Notes under the pieces: generated by a model
Seen by the model: only the letters and a program-made list of their open reading frames with translations
What the model was told of the DNA's origin: nothing
The model's database searches: none
Assembly: GCF_002156875.1 (NCBI RefSeq)
Contig: NZ_NCSY01000006.1
Location: 1 to 64,000 of the forward strand
DNA length: 64,000 bases
Reading direction: 5' to 3'
Source of the DNA: Bacillus sp. EAC
GTDB lineage: Bacteria; Bacillota; Bacilli; Bacillales; Bacillaceae_G
Shown here: positions 17,882-28,310 of the stretch, piece after piece
How positions within the stretch are numbered: position 1 is the first letter of the stretch
Layout: the number at the start of each line of letters is the position of its first letter
Position numbers and translations under genes: made by a program

Positions 17882-18916
17882 TTAGCGGTATGAATTTGAA
17901 GAGTAATTCTTTTTGAAAATATCGATATTATCTAAAGCTTTACCAGTTCCAATCGCTACACAGTCAAGTGGATCTTCTGCAACGATTACTGGCATATTTG
18001 TTTCTTGACTTATTACTTTGTCTAAGTTACGAAGAAGTGCTCCACCACCAGTTAATACGATACCACGATCAATAATGTCCGCAGCTAATTCTGGAGGAGT
18101 TTTTTCTAATGTATTTTTTACAGATTCAACAATCGCATCAACTGTATCGCTAAGCGCAGTAGCAATTTCTTCAGCATAGATCGTAATTGTTTTCGGTAAT
18201 CCTGAAATTAGATCTCGTCCACGAATATCCATTTTTTCATTCGTTTCTACTTTTCCAGCCGATCCGATTTCAAGCTTTAATTGCTCAGCAGTACGCTCAC
18301 CAATTGCTAAATTATAATTTTTCTTAATATATTGCATGATAGCATCGTCCATATCATCGCCTGCGACACGAATTGATTGACTAGTTACTATTCCACCTAA
18401 TGAAATAATAGCAACTTCAGTTGTACCACCACCGATATCAACTACCATACTTCCAGTAGGCTCCATTACAGGAAGGTTTGCTCCAATTGCAGCAGCGAAA
18501 GGCTCTTCAATTAAGAAAGCATCACGTGCTCCTGCTTGTCTTGTCGCATCAATTACTGCTCTCTTTTCTACTGCTGTAATTCCTGATGGTACACATACCA
18601 TAACATATGGCTTTCTTGAGAAAAATCCGTTACTTTTTTGTGCTAGATGAATATAGTGTTTCATCATAGTAGCCGTTGTTTCAAAATCAGCGATTACCCC
18701 ATCCTTCATTGGTCTTGTAGCAACTACATTGCCTGGAGTACGTCCAATCATGTTCTTTGCTGAATTACCTACAGCTACGATCTGCTTTGTATCCGTCTGT
18801 AGAGCAACAACTGAAGGTTCTCTAACTACAATTCCTTTTCCTTTTACAAAAACTAAAGTATTGGCAGTACCTAAGTCTATTCCTAAATCACGTGTAAATC
18901 CGCCTAATCCTAACAT
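17882..18916 (-). CDS. mreB: Rod-shape actin-like protein MreB
   Basis: A bacterial actin that guides lateral wall synthesis. Actin-family motifs are present: [20 protein letters not shown] at the start (phosphate 1), [12 protein letters not shown] (phosphate 2) and [14 protein letters not shown] (adenosine). The open frame reaches 18943, but AAGGAAG precedes the ATG at 18916, giving 344 aa and a start [15 protein letters not shown] that parallels B. subtilis MreB. Confidence 0.98.
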   Translation of the reverse strand: MLGLGGFTRDLGIDLGTANTLVFVKGKGIVVREPSVVALQTDTKQIVAVGNSAKNMIGRTPGNVVATRPMKDGVIADFETTATMMKHYIHLAQKSNGFFSRKPYVMVCVPSGITAVEKRAVIDATRQAGARDAFLIEEPFAAAIGANLPVMEPTGSMVVDIGGGTTEVAIISLGGIVTSQSIRVAGDDMDDAIMQYIKKNYNLAIGERTAEQLKLEIGSAGKVETNEKMDIRGRDLISGLPKTITIYAEEIATALSDTVDAIVESVKNTLEKTPPELAADIIDRGIVLTGGGALLRNLDKVISQETNMPVIVAEDPLDCVAIGTGKALDNIDIFKKNYSSNSYR

Positions 18917-19051
18917 ATGTATCTTCCTTTCTAAAACGTACAACTTAAATTCATATTTAAAGTATCTATACTATATTTTCTTATCGTTAGTAAATAACAG
19001 GTTTTTATCCATAACTTACATTATAAAACAATTAGCCACTAATGAACACCC

Positions 19052-19738
19052 TTAAACGTAACCTTTTTCTTTTAAACTGACATACTTATGTTCACCAATA
19101 ATGATATGGTCTAGTATTTCAATTCCAATTATTTTTCCACATTCAACTAATCGTTTCGTCACTTCGATATCCTCTCTACTTGGAGTAGGGTCTCCACTTG
19201 GGTGATTGTGTAAACAAATAATTGAGCTGGAAGATCTTCTTAATGCTTCCTTAAACACTTCACGTGGATGAACAATTGATGCATTTAGACTGCCCTTAAA
19301 AATTGTTTCGCGGGCAATAATTTGATTTTTCGTATTTAAGTATAAGCATATAAAATGTTCTTGTTCAAGAAATCTCATTTCATCCATCATGAAATTCGCA
19401 CAATCTTCAGGACCCTTGATTCTATATCTGTCATCAAATTGAAGTCGGTTTATTCGTTTCCCTAGTTCAAATGCAGCCAATAATTGAACAGCTTTTACTT
19501 CACCGATTCCTTTTATATTTGAAAGTTCTTCAATAGATGCGTTCATTAAAAATCTTAATCCATCAAATTTCAATAAAAGTTGATTACAAATTTGTAAAAC
19601 AGGTTCATTTTTAGTCCCAGTTCTTAAAACGATCGCAAGTAATTCTTGGGTGGACAGACTATGGGGACCATCTTTAATTAACCGCTCTCTTGGTCGATCT
19701 TCTTTTGGAAAATCTTTCATGAGAAGAGTATCTTGCAA
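19052..19738 (-). CDS. radC: RadC family JAB-domain protein
   Basis: The 228-aa protein has an N-terminal helix-hairpin-helix (LSNIKGIGEVKAVQL) and a C-terminal JAB metalloprotease-like domain with CLHNHPSGDPTPSREDIEV carrying the zinc ligands. Its function in the cell is uncertain; the old DNA-repair name is not well supported. It sits between maf and mreB as in B. subtilis. Confidence 0.94.
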   Translation of the reverse strand: MQDTLLMKDFPKEDRPRERLIKDGPHSLSTQELLAIVLRTGTKNEPVLQICNQLLLKFDGLRFLMNASIEELSNIKGIGEVKAVQLLAAFELGKRINRLQFDDRYRIKGPEDCANFMMDEMRFLEQEHFICLYLNTKNQIIARETIFKGSLNASIVHPREVFKEALRRSSSSIICLHNHPSGDPTPSREDIEVTKRLVECGKIIGIEILDHIIIGEHKYVSLKEKGYV

Positions 19739-19759
19739 AGTACCACCTCAAATCGCTGA

Positions 19760-20326
19760 TTAATATAGTTCAGAAAGTTTTTTCTTTACTTTATTAATTG
19801 GAAGTCCAACAACAGAAAAATAGTCGCCGTCTATTTTTTCTACGAATGTTCCTCCAAAACCCTGTATACCATATGACCCAGCCTTATCCATTGGTTCTTT
19901 CGATTCGATGTAATCTAATATTTCTTGATCACTTAATTCACTAAACGTTATTTTAGTGCACTGAAAAAAGTTTGTGCATTTTCCTTCATGAACAATCGAA
20001 ACACCAGTAAAAACTTCATGAGTGTTCCCAGATAACATCCTTAACATTGAAAATGCATCTTCTTTCGATGAGGGTTTTCCAAGCTTTTTATCATTATAAG
20101 TTACAATTGTATCAGCACCAATAATAATTGCATCTGGAAATTTTTTGTATACATCAATTGCCTTTTCTTCTGCTAACTTCATAACTAATTCAGATGAATC
20201 TAAATTTTGATCCATTACTTCTTCAACTTGGCTTGTTTCTATAACAAATGGAATATTTAACATGCTAAGTAATTCTTTTCTTCGAGGAGACGCAGAGGCT
20301 AATATAAGTTTTTTCATTTTAGTCAC
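19760..20326 (-). CDS. maf: Maf nucleotide pyrophosphatase
   Basis: The 188-aa Maf/HAM1-like protein begins KLILASASPRRKELLSMLNI and contains IIGADTIVTYNDKKLGKP. Maf proteins hydrolyse dTTP/UTP or modified nucleotides and have been linked to septation arrest. It is first in the maf-radC-mreBCD-minCD cluster. Confidence 0.95.
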   Translation of the reverse strand: MTKMKKLILASASPRRKELLSMLNIPFVIETSQVEEVMDQNLDSSELVMKLAEEKAIDVYKKFPDAIIIGADTIVTYNDKKLGKPSSKEDAFSMLRMLSGNTHEVFTGVSIVHEGKCTNFFQCTKITFSELSDQEILDYIESKEPMDKAGSYGIQGFGGTFVEKIDGDYFSVVGLPINKVKKKLSELY

Positions 20327-20611
20327 CTATTATTTAATTTTAAAAGGAAGGATACACTTTCATCCTACCTAGATACCCACTATAACACAAATTAGTAAAA
20401 AACACTTTTCGACTTAAACTCGTTATATAAATGTAATAAAATTGAAAGATTTGCTATGTATTAAAACAAATCTTTATCAAACATATATTATTTAATAGAA
20501 ATGTAATCTATTTTAGATTTTTTCAAGATAATATTCAAATGATATCCCATTTAATTAAAGCTTATAAAGCCATTTTTAATCTCAAAATTAGTTTTTTTAC
20601 AATAATTTAAC
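20327..20611. other. AT-rich gap between spoIIB and maf
   Basis: Roughly 285 bases, very AT-rich, with no open frame having a ribosome binding site and no clear repeat. It probably holds the maf operon promoter, but I cannot point to a convincing -35/-10 pair. Confidence 0.4.
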
Positions 20612-20653
20612 AAAAAATACACTAACAAAAATTAATTTGTTAGTGTATTTTTT
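20612..20653 (-). terminator. Terminator overlapping the end of spoIIB
   Basis: Strong hairpin AATACACTAACAAA / TTTGTTAGTGTATT followed by T on the minus strand. The upstream arm encodes the last residues of SpoIIB (NTLTN). Confidence 0.85.
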
Positions 20654-21579
20654 TGTTCTTTCAATATTTTAAATAATGATAAAACATCATATTGTACCGA
20701 TTCCGTAATTTGACTCAATGTATCATTTTTATTTGCAGTTATTACTTTTTCAATATTTTGTAAGTTCTTTAGTCCATCTAATAGTTTTTTGTTCGTTATC
20801 TGATCTTTTTGATTCGTTAAAATTAATAATGTCGAGTTTATTTGTTCAAGTTGTTTTTCATTATTAAAATTAGTACTAGTTAAGTAGGATAACATAAAAG
20901 CAAATGTTTCCACCTCAGCGTTAAACATATCAACTGAATTTTTTGGACCGGTATAGGTCGCTCCTGCTATCGTTTCTTCTTTTAAATAAACACTATCAAG
21001 TTTCCTTTTTACAACATCGCCTAAATAAGTACTATCTTTTCCACTGATTCCAATTACAACAAAAAAAGCATCATTCTTTTTATAGATTATTGGGTTATAA
21101 CCTAATGCAGCTATTTCTTCTACATTTTTCTTTGCAGATTCCATATTTTTAAACATTCCAACCTGTGCCAAATCAAACGAAACAGAAGGTATTTTTAATT
21201 GAGTTGGTGGAGAGGTTATTGAGACTTCTCCGTTTACTGGACTTTGAGTGTCAGGCTTCGATTGTTTAAAAATCCCTAAAAATACAAATCCAAAACATAA
21301 ACCAATCAAACTTGCACTTATAATGGAGATAATTATACTTTTATATGCGGAATTTGAAGAAAAAAAAGAAATTTTCTTTTTAGCCTTTTTCACTTTCTCT
21401 TTCTTCTTCTTTTTTACATCATCTAGTACAATTACTTTTTTACCTAAACCGTCAGGAGTAGGTAAAACCCATCCAAATTCCTCAAACTTTTGCACTTTCT
21501 CGGGAGGATCCACTACTGCTTCTTCAAACTGTTTTTCCTCTCCATTAATTTTAATCGATATTTTTGAGGACTTGTCCAT
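20632..21579 (-). CDS. spoIIB: Stage II sporulation protein SpoIIB
   Basis: SpoIIB localises to the sporulation septum and speeds septal wall thinning during engulfment. Features: a cytoplasmic N-terminus (KISIKINGEEKQFEEAVVDP), a very basic Lys-rich stretch (residues about 55-72), one membrane segment (IIISIISASLIGLCFGFVFL) and an extracellular SPOR-like peptidoglycan-binding domain (VSFDLAQVGMFKNMESAKKN, then YNPIIYKKNDAFFVVIGI). 315 aa against about 332 in B. subtilis. The neighbour maf fits. B. subtilis has comC between folC and spoIIB; here a GGDEF gene occupies that place. Confidence 0.88.
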   Translation of the reverse strand: MDKSSKISIKINGEEKQFEEAVVDPPEKVQKFEEFGWVLPTPDGLGKKVIVLDDVKKKKKEKVKKAKKKISFFSSNSAYKSIIISIISASLIGLCFGFVFLGIFKQSKPDTQSPVNGEVSITSPPTQLKIPSVSFDLAQVGMFKNMESAKKNVEEIAALGYNPIIYKKNDAFFVVIGISGKDSTYLGDVVKRKLDSVYLKEETIAGATYTGPKNSVDMFNAEVETFAFMLSYLTSTNFNNEKQLEQINSTLLILTNQKDQITNKKLLDGLKNLQNIEKVITANKNDTLSQITESVQYDVLSLFKILKEQKNTLTN

Positions 21580-21719
21580 TTGAATCCTCCTAATAGATTA
21601 TTTTATAACGTAAAAGAATACTAACACACAAATTTAAAAAAACTCGTAGACATTTGTCGAGAACAAACCTGTATCGCTCAACAAATATAGACAACAACAA
21701 AATGTGGAAAAAGTTCTCT

Positions 21720-21826
21720 CAGCTCTGAAGGGAATATCTCCATTCATCTGAAGAAGTGGTGAATTTCCACTTCAAAGATGAATGGAATATTACCGAAGAG
21801 CTAGCTTTTGGTACTGGACAACTTGA
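21720..21826. repeat. Dispersed hairpin repeat (family B), best copy
   Basis: Arms AATATCTCCATTCATCTGAA and its near complement TTCAAAGATGAATGGAATATT flank GTGG...CCAC, so the transcript or single strand folds into a long hairpin. A decayed copy is at 14702-14799. It lies in the 459-base gap between GGDEF and spoIIB, which holds no gene. Confidence 0.65.
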
Positions 21827-21983
21827 AAAGTGGAAGCGCCTTGGTCAGCCCCGACAAGCATAAGACAGGTTCTAGTAAAGGTTGCTTTTTACCTTTGCTG
21901 GAATTTGGCTTATGACCTCGAGGGGCTAACAACTGGACTATTCGAAAAGTGGAAGGCGTTTGGTCAGCCCCGACAAGCATAAA
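21815..21983. repeat. Two tandem copies of a GC-rich dispersed repeat
   Basis: GGTCAGCCCCGACAAGCATA occurs at 21843-21862 and again at 21962-21981, each preceded by GAAAAGTGGAAG. Between them lies CTTATG...GGGGCT, which is inverted to AGCCCC...CATAAG of the first copy and can form a hairpin. Similar CCCCGACAAGC-type intergenic repeats are common in Bacillaceae. It is richer in GC than the surrounding DNA. Confidence 0.7.
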
Positions 21984-22004
21984 ATTATCTTTCGGAGAAG
22001 AGCA

Positions 22005-22043
22005 AAAAAAAAGAAACCATCATTCTAACTGACGGTTTCTATT
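22005..22043 (-). terminator. Terminator after the GGDEF gene
   Basis: Hairpin AGAAACCGTCAGTT / ATGATGGTTTCT (imperfect) and a long T run on the minus strand, overlapping the stop codon. Confidence 0.8.
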
Positions 22044-23754
22044 TTGTATACAATGCTACTTTATTTCTACCTGCATTTTTAGCGTCAGAGTACATTGCTC
22101 GGTCTGCACAACGAATTAAATCTGTTGGCTCACTTGCTACAAATGGGGCTACCGCTGCTCCAATACTAGCTGTGATTGTTAGTTGAACTTGTTGTTCTTC
22201 ATTCGTCATATGATTTGTTACGAAAAACGGAATATTTTCAAGGTTTGTCCTAATTTCCTCCGCAATTGAATAGGTTTCAGTTTCACTATGGTTTACAAGT
22301 AAAACTGAGAACTCTTCGCCTCCAAATCGAGCGACTAATCCGTTTTGATTCACTACATTTTTTATTCTTTGAGCGACTTCAATTAAAACTTCATTTCCAG
22401 CCTGATGACCATAGTGATCATTTACTCTTTTAAAATGATCTAAATCTATTAATAATAATGAAACGGTTTTAATTTCAAATGTTTTTAATCTAGCAAATTC
22501 ATTCTTAATTTTTGCTTCAAGATATTGAAAATTGTATAATCCCGTCAGTGAGTCAGTTTCACTTTTCGTCTTTGTTTCTAAGTAAAATCTTGCATTTTCA
22601 ATTGCAATCGCAAGATACAATGCTAATATTTCAATCATGACTACCTGATAACGTTTATATGCGTTTTTTTGATCTGAAGCTATTGATAACACACCAATAA
22701 CTTGATTATTTTTAATAATCGGGATAGACAATAAACTTTCTGCTTCCATATATTTTTTATGATCGTTAGTAAACCATTGAGAACGACGTGTAAAAATATA
22801 TTCTTTTTTGTCATTAAAAACTTTCTCAGAAATCGAACCTTCAAATAAGTTAAAGTTTGGAGAACTAAAGTTTTTTTCATCGACTTTATTTATAAAATGT
22901 CTTTTTAATTTTAATTGACTATTTTCAACTAAAAACAAAGTACCATATGAAACAGGAATGAGAGTTGTTAGTTGGTCAAAAAATTCGTCAATTACATCAT
23001 CTTCTTCCATTCTTTGAGTCATTTTTTGACTAATTTTCATCGTCTGCTTTAAATACTTATTCATATTTAATGCAGATGAAAGAGAATTTAAAATGATCAT
23101 TAAAATGATATAGTAAATTGCTATATAAAATAGTGTAATATAGCCCTTTGTTTCTAACATTAAATATAAACTGATTCCAATAGGGTACATCAAGAGACTG
23201 ATAAAAAGATCCCACTTAAATTCTCTATTGATTATTTTAACATCCCTTTTGTATAGATAAACTGTGACAAAATAAATAACGATTTGATTGATCCAAAAGG
23301 ATGCTAGAGTATAGACAAGAATTGGGATTAAACTACTTAGCATTTCCTTTGTGCCTGATGGTTCGCTTACTCCCCCAACTAAATTATAAAGTAATGCACT
23401 TCCTACTGAACAAAGCGCAAACATTATAGAATTAAGTGGCATTCTATAGAGCGTTTTTTTAGGAATACTTACTCTTATGTATAAAATGGCATATGCTAAT
23501 TGACTTATTAATAATTCAGCAAATAATCCATATGATAAAAAAACTAAGATTGATACGCCTAATATAAATGAAAAAGTAGCATCATTAATTTGGATTGGCA
23601 TATTCGCCACAATTAAGAAAAGACAAATGATGATCAAGAAGCTTGATCGTTCTATATGTTCAAGAGGGCTAATCAAATGAGCATAATAGAATAGTAAAGG
23701 CATAATCAATAGCCACGAAATCCAAATTAGCCTACTACTTTTCTCATTAATCAT
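22039..23754 (-). CDS. Membrane GAF-GGDEF diguanylate cyclase
   Basis: A likely c-di-GMP synthase of 571 aa. Residues 1-230 contain several hydrophobic helices (for example LIWISWLLIMPLLFYYAHLI). A GAF-type sensor domain follows (about 250-400, VSYGTLFLVEN and LLSIPIIKNNQVIGVLSIAS). The C-terminal domain has SLTGLYNFQYL and the active motif RFGGEEFSVLL. The residues before it (VVNQNGLVA) lack an RxxD inhibitory site, so product inhibition by the usual route is not expected. It lies 28 bases after folC, where B. subtilis has comC, and is probably co-transcribed with folC. The signal sensed is unknown. Confidence 0.9.
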   Translation of the reverse strand: MINEKSSRLIWISWLLIMPLLFYYAHLISPLEHIERSSFLIIICLFLIVANMPIQINDATFSFILGVSILVFLSYGLFAELLISQLAYAILYIRVSIPKKTLYRMPLNSIMFALCSVGSALLYNLVGGVSEPSGTKEMLSSLIPILVYTLASFWINQIVIYFVTVYLYKRDVKIINREFKWDLFISLLMYPIGISLYLMLETKGYITLFYIAIYYIILMIILNSLSSALNMNKYLKQTMKISQKMTQRMEEDDVIDEFFDQLTTLIPVSYGTLFLVENSQLKLKRHFINKVDEKNFSSPNFNLFEGSISEKVFNDKKEYIFTRRSQWFTNDHKKYMEAESLLSIPIIKNNQVIGVLSIASDQKNAYKRYQVVMIEILALYLAIAIENARFYLETKTKSETDSLTGLYNFQYLEAKIKNEFARLKTFEIKTVSLLLIDLDHFKRVNDHYGHQAGNEVLIEVAQRIKNVVNQNGLVARFGGEEFSVLLVNHSETETYSIAEEIRTNLENIPFFVTNHMTNEEQQVQLTITASIGAAVAPFVASEPTDLIRCADRAMYSDAKNAGRNKVALYTK

Positions 23755-23782
23755 GATTTGACGTCCCTTCTTATAATAATGT

Positions 23783-25084
23783 CTAAACGTTTTTAGATAA
23801 TAAATATTTTCTCACATTTGAGATAAAATATAAAGAACCAGTTATTAATAAAGTCCCATTTTTTTGAATTTTTTTTAAATTATTATCAATTGCTATACGA
23901 TAATCATTTTCATATGTTAAATTTAATTCCACAGCACACTCAATTAATTCTTTTTCTGACATTGCTCTAGGGAATTGAAAGGTTGTAATTGTTATATCTT
24001 TTGCTATTTCTCGCAATGCTGCTACCATCTCTTCTACTTCTTTATCTTTTAATGCAGAGAATAAAATCTTTATTTCTTCACGCTCAAAATGTGTCTTTAT
24101 CGTTTCAACTAAACTTTTTATTCCTTCTACATTATGTGCACCATCAATTACTACCATAGGCTCAGAGGTAAGAATTTCTAATCTTCCAGGTTTATGTGCT
24201 CTTTTCAAACCTGCTTTAATGTCATTTGCACTAAATTTCATATTATATTTTTTACTTAAGATTTCAATCGCCATCAAAGCGCATGATGCATTTCTTATTT
24301 GGTGTTTACCAAGCATAGAAATTTCAACATTTTCAATGGAAGTATTTATCCCATAATAGGTGAATTTTTCTCCATTATCATTGTTTATATGCTGAACTGA
24401 TATATGTTTTCCAAATTCGTAAAGTACTGCCCCATTCTTTATCGCCATATTTCTAATAATGTTTAGTGCTTCCTCTTTTAATTCTGCAGTAATTGTAGGA
24501 ATCCCCTCTTTGATAATTCCTGCTTTATGAAAAGTAATTTCTTCTATTGTATCTCCAAGTATTTGATGATGATCATGACCTATACTTGTAATGATACTTA
24601 ATAACGGCGTCATGACATTTGTACAATCTTCTAATCCGCCTAGACCCACTTCTACTAAAAATAAATCGTGCTCTCTTATTTCACCAAAGTAATAAAATGC
24701 CATAGCTGTAATGATTTCAAATTCTGTTGGGGCACCACATGGTAATTTCTCAACTTCTTCAACAATCGGAATGAAATGATTTACTAATTGAATAAAAACT
24801 TCTTCTTGAATCATTTCACCACAAAACATTATTTGTTCACGGTATTCAATGATATATGGAGATGTAAATGTACCAACTGTATAACCAGCTTCCAATAGAA
24901 TACTTTGAAGATAAGAAATTGTAGAACCTTTTCCGTTTGTACCTGCAACATGAACTACTTTTACTTTTTCTTGAGGATTATTTAATCTAGTTAACATTTC
25001 CTCCATCCTTTGTAAACCTGGAACGATACCGAACTTAGTTCTGTTTAGCATCCAATTAAGTGCTTCTTCATATGTGATAACCAT
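23783..25084 (-). CDS. folC: Folylpolyglutamate / dihydrofolate synthase FolC
   Basis: A Mur-ligase-type ATPase adding glutamate to folates. The P-loop HVAGTNGKGSTISYLQSIL lies near residues 45-63 and is followed by TFTSPYI. LFLVEVGLGGLEDCTNVM and SIGHDHHQILGDTIEEIT are the conserved central motifs, and VIDGAHNVEGIKSLV the C-terminal one. 433 aa. It follows valS across a terminator, as in B. subtilis. Confidence 0.95.
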   Translation of the reverse strand: MVITYEEALNWMLNRTKFGIVPGLQRMEEMLTRLNNPQEKVKVVHVAGTNGKGSTISYLQSILLEAGYTVGTFTSPYIIEYREQIMFCGEMIQEEVFIQLVNHFIPIVEEVEKLPCGAPTEFEIITAMAFYYFGEIREHDLFLVEVGLGGLEDCTNVMTPLLSIITSIGHDHHQILGDTIEEITFHKAGIIKEGIPTITAELKEEALNIIRNMAIKNGAVLYEFGKHISVQHINNDNGEKFTYYGINTSIENVEISMLGKHQIRNASCALMAIEILSKKYNMKFSANDIKAGLKRAHKPGRLEILTSEPMVVIDGAHNVEGIKSLVETIKTHFEREEIKILFSALKDKEVEEMVAALREIAKDITITTFQFPRAMSEKELIECAVELNLTYENDYRIAIDNNLKKIQKNGTLLITGSLYFISNVRKYLLSKNV

Positions 25085-25106
25085 TGTATCCCTACCTTTA
25101 TCGTAA

Positions 25107-25143
25107 AAAACGACGAATAAGATGTCTCTTTATTCGTCGTTTT
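25107..25143 (-). terminator. Terminator between valS and folC
   Basis: Hairpin AAACGACGAATAA / TTATTCGTCGTTT with a T run on the minus strand. It should end most valS transcripts; folC expression then needs readthrough or its own promoter. Confidence 0.85.
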
Positions 25144-25149
25144 TAATCT

Positions 25150-27792
25150 TTATTTACTTAATTCTGCAATACGAAGTCTAACAGCTTCTTGTTTTTCAAG
25201 ATAGTCTTTTTCTTTTTTACGCTCTTCTTCAATTACTGCTTCTGGTGCTTTAGCAACGAATCCTTGATTGCTTAATTTCTTTTGAACGCGCTCTACTTCA
25301 CTCGTCCATTTTTCCAATTCTTTTTCTAAACGTTTTTTCTCTTCATCAAGATTAATTAATCCTTCAAGAGGAAGATAAATTTCCGCTCCACTTATTACTG
25401 CTGACATACATTTTTCAGGAGCAGTTAAATTAGTCGAAATTGTTAATTCTTCTGGATTACAGAAACGTTCGATATAAGAACGATTCTCTTCTAATGCAGT
25501 TGCAATATTTTCATCCTTAGCAGAAATCATTAATTGGATTTTCTTGCTCATAGGTGTGTTAACTTCAGCTCGGATATTACGAACTGAACGGATTAGTTCA
25601 ACTAATATTTTCATCGTTTCAGATGCAGTTTTGTTTGTTAGTTTTTCATTTACGATCGGCCAAGCTGAAACAGTAATTGACTCCCCTTGATGTGGAAGTG
25701 ATTGCCAAATTTCTTCAGTTACGAAAGGCATAAACGGATGTAAAAGTTTCATCGTACTTTCTAAAACGTATGCTAAAACTGAGCGTGTCATATTTTTAGC
25801 ATCTTCATTTTCACCGTATAAAGGAATTTTAGCCATTTCAATATACCAATCACAAACATCGTCCCAGATGAAATTGTATAGTACACGGCCAACTTCACCA
25901 AACTCATAACGATCAATTAATGAAGTAACACTTTCAATTGTTTCATTTAAACGAGTTAAAATCCATTCATCGGCAACAGATTTTTCTTTTGTTAAATCGA
26001 TTTTTTCATATGTGAAACCTTCCATATTCATTAACGCAAATCTTGACGCATTCCAAATTTTATTTACAAAGTTCCAAGTAGCTTCAACTTTTTCAATGCT
26101 GAAACGTAAGTCTTGACCTGGTGCACTTCCTGTAGTTAAGAAATAACGTAATGAATCTGCTCCGTATTTTTCAATTACATCCATTGGATCAACACCATTA
26201 CCAAGTGATTTACTCATTTTACGTCCTTGTTCATCGCGTACTAACCCGTGAATTAATACATCGTTAAATGGTCGTTGTCCAGTAAACTCAATTCCTTGGA
26301 AAATCATACGAGATACCCAGAAGAAAATAATGTCATAACCAGTTACTAAAACATTTGTTGGGAAGTAAGCTTGGAAGTCTTTACTTTCTTCATTTGGCCA
26401 ACCTAATGTAGAGAATGGCCATAATGCTGAACTAAACCATGTATCTAATACATCATTATCTTGGTTCCAGTTTTCAATATCTGCAGGTGGCTCTTGATTT
26501 ACATATATTTCTCCAGTTTCTTTATGGTACCAAGCTGGGATTCGATGTCCCCACCATAACTGACGTGAAATACACCAATCGCGAATGTTTTCCATCCAAC
26601 GTAGGTACGTTTTCTCAAAACGATCTGGAACAAATTTTACACTCTCATCAGAGTTTTGTAATGCAACAGCAGCATCTGCTAGTGGTTGCATTTTAACAAA
26701 CCATTGAGTTGATAAATACGGTTCAACAACAGCACCGCTTCGTTCACTATGACCAACTGAATGCATATGTTCTTCAATCTGTACAAGAACGCCCATCTCT
26801 TGTAAATCCTTTACAATTTGTTTACGGCATTCAAAACGATCCATTCCATTGTATTTCCCTGCTTTTTCGTTCATCGTACCATCTTCATTCATTACTAGAA
26901 TGCGTGGTAAGTCATGACGATTTCCAACTTCAAAATCATTCGGATCATGTGCAGGTGTAATTTTTACTACTCCAGTACCAAATTCCATATCTACATAGTC
27001 ATCAGCAATAATTGGAATTTCGCGATTAACGATTGGAAGCATTACAGTTTTACCAATCATTGACTTATATCTATCGTCTTCTGGGTGTACGGCAATTGCA
27101 GTATCACCTAACATTGTTTCAGGACGAGTAGTTGCAATTTGAATTATTCCAGATCCATCTGTTAAAGGATATTGCATATGATAGAATGCACCTTGAACAT
27201 CTTTATAAATTACTTCAATATCTGATAAAGCAGTTTTTGTCGCAGGATCCCAGTTGATTATATACTCTCCACGATAAATTAAGCCTTTGTTATAAAGCTT
27301 TACGAATACTTGTTTAACAGCATCAGATAACCCTTCATCCAATGTAAAGCGTTCACGTGAATAATCTAAGCCTAAACCAATTTTTTCCCACTGAGCACGA
27401 ATGTGAGACGCATATTCTTCTTTCCATTCCCAAGCTTTTTCAAGAAACTTTTCACGGCCTAAGTCGTATCTTGATACGCCTTCTTCACGTAATTTCCCTT
27501 CAACCTTAGCTTGAGTAGCGATTCCAGCGTGATCCATTCCTGGTAAGTATAATACGTCATATCCTTGCATACGTTTTGCGCGAGTAAGAATATCTTGTAA
27601 AGTAGTGTCCCAGGCATGACCTAAATGTAATTTTCCTGTTACATTCGGTGGTGGAATTACGATTGTATATTTCGGTTTCTCCGATTCTACTTGTGCTTCA
27701 AAAAACTTTCCATCTAACCAAAATTGGTAACGATCTTTTTCAACTAAACTTGGATCATATTTTGTTGGTAATGATTGCTGTTTTGTTTCCAT
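25150..27792 (-). CDS. valS: Valyl-tRNA synthetase
   Basis: A class I synthetase charging tRNA-Val. The HIGH signature appears as [15 protein letters not shown] near residue 48, the KMSKS signature as [15 protein letters not shown] near residue 523, with an editing domain between ([17 protein letters not shown]). The C-terminus is the coiled-coil arm typical of ValRS ([19 protein letters not shown]). 880 aa, full length. A T-box leader precedes it. Confidence 0.98.
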   Translation of the reverse strand: METKQQSLPTKYDPSLVEKDRYQFWLDGKFFEAQVESEKPKYTIVIPPPNVTGKLHLGHAWDTTLQDILTRAKRMQGYDVLYLPGMDHAGIATQAKVEGKLREEGVSRYDLGREKFLEKAWEWKEEYASHIRAQWEKIGLGLDYSRERFTLDEGLSDAVKQVFVKLYNKGLIYRGEYIINWDPATKTALSDIEVIYKDVQGAFYHMQYPLTDGSGIIQIATTRPETMLGDTAIAVHPEDDRYKSMIGKTVMLPIVNREIPIIADDYVDMEFGTGVVKITPAHDPNDFEVGNRHDLPRILVMNEDGTMNEKAGKYNGMDRFECRKQIVKDLQEMGVLVQIEEHMHSVGHSERSGAVVEPYLSTQWFVKMQPLADAAVALQNSDESVKFVPDRFEKTYLRWMENIRDWCISRQLWWGHRIPAWYHKETGEIYVNQEPPADIENWNQDNDVLDTWFSSALWPFSTLGWPNEESKDFQAYFPTNVLVTGYDIIFFWVSRMIFQGIEFTGQRPFNDVLIHGLVRDEQGRKMSKSLGNGVDPMDVIEKYGADSLRYFLTTGSAPGQDLRFSIEKVEATWNFVNKIWNASRFALMNMEGFTYEKIDLTKEKSVADEWILTRLNETIESVTSLIDRYEFGEVGRVLYNFIWDDVCDWYIEMAKIPLYGENEDAKNMTRSVLAYVLESTMKLLHPFMPFVTEEIWQSLPHQGESITVSAWPIVNEKLTNKTASETMKILVELIRSVRNIRAEVNTPMSKKIQLMISAKDENIATALEENRSYIERFCNPEELTISTNLTAPEKCMSAVISGAEIYLPLEGLINLDEEKKRLEKELEKWTSEVERVQKKLSNQGFVAKAPEAVIEEERKKEKDYLEKQEAVRLRIAELSK

Positions 27793-27822
27793 CTTCTACA
27801 TCTCCTCTAAATTATTGAAAAT

Positions 27823-28080
27823 AAAAAAACTCCATTCATCCCTGAAAAGGACGAATGGAGTTAGATTCGCGGTACCACCTTTTTTTGTCAGAAAACCAGA
27901 ATTTCTTTAATCTGACACACTTAAAAAAGATAACGGATCATCCGGTAACTTCTATTCACTAAAAGTTTTCGAAGCCACTGCTCAAGGGCGACATTCCAAC
28001 TCTTTTTTCTAGAAACCTCCCACCAATTGGTTTCCTCTCTGAAGAACTAGTTTGTTGTACTCTTCCCTATCTACGCATTT
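27823..28080 (-). ncRNA. T-box leader of valS
   Basis: Uncharged tRNA-Val is expected to turn on valS through this leader. The T-box core AGGTGGTACCGCGAA is at 27866-27880, followed by a strong terminator (CTCCATTCGTCC / GGATGAATGGAG and T run, 27823-27862) with which the T-box region competes. Upstream sequence folds as Stem I; a likely specifier GTC (27990-27992, in GGAATGTCGCCC) reads a valine codon. The core is certain; the specifier is my best reading. Confidence 0.9.
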
Positions 28081-28310
28081 CAATATGAATATATGTAATA
28101 GTCTACAAAATTTACTTATCTTTAGTCAACAGTATTTCTATTTTCTTTCTAGATTATTCACAAACTGTCAATATTGTACCAGGTTTTTTAATCGATAATT
28201 CAAATTAGAAAAGGAATTGTAATGAATTTTTAACATTCACATATACTAGTACTTATTTAATTATGCGATAATTGTATAGTATCTAGATATAATATTTAAG
28301 GGGGATATTC

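Noticed and set aside
21815-21983. Direct repeats considered as attachment sites of a small integrated element
   Set aside because: Only about 70 bases of non-coding hairpin DNA lie between them and there is no integrase; they look like tandem copies of a dispersed repeat.
28140-28310. Sigma-H promoter for spo0M
   Set aside because: AAAGGAATT is present but no GAAT-type -10 lies at the needed distance; the nearest is only about five bases away.
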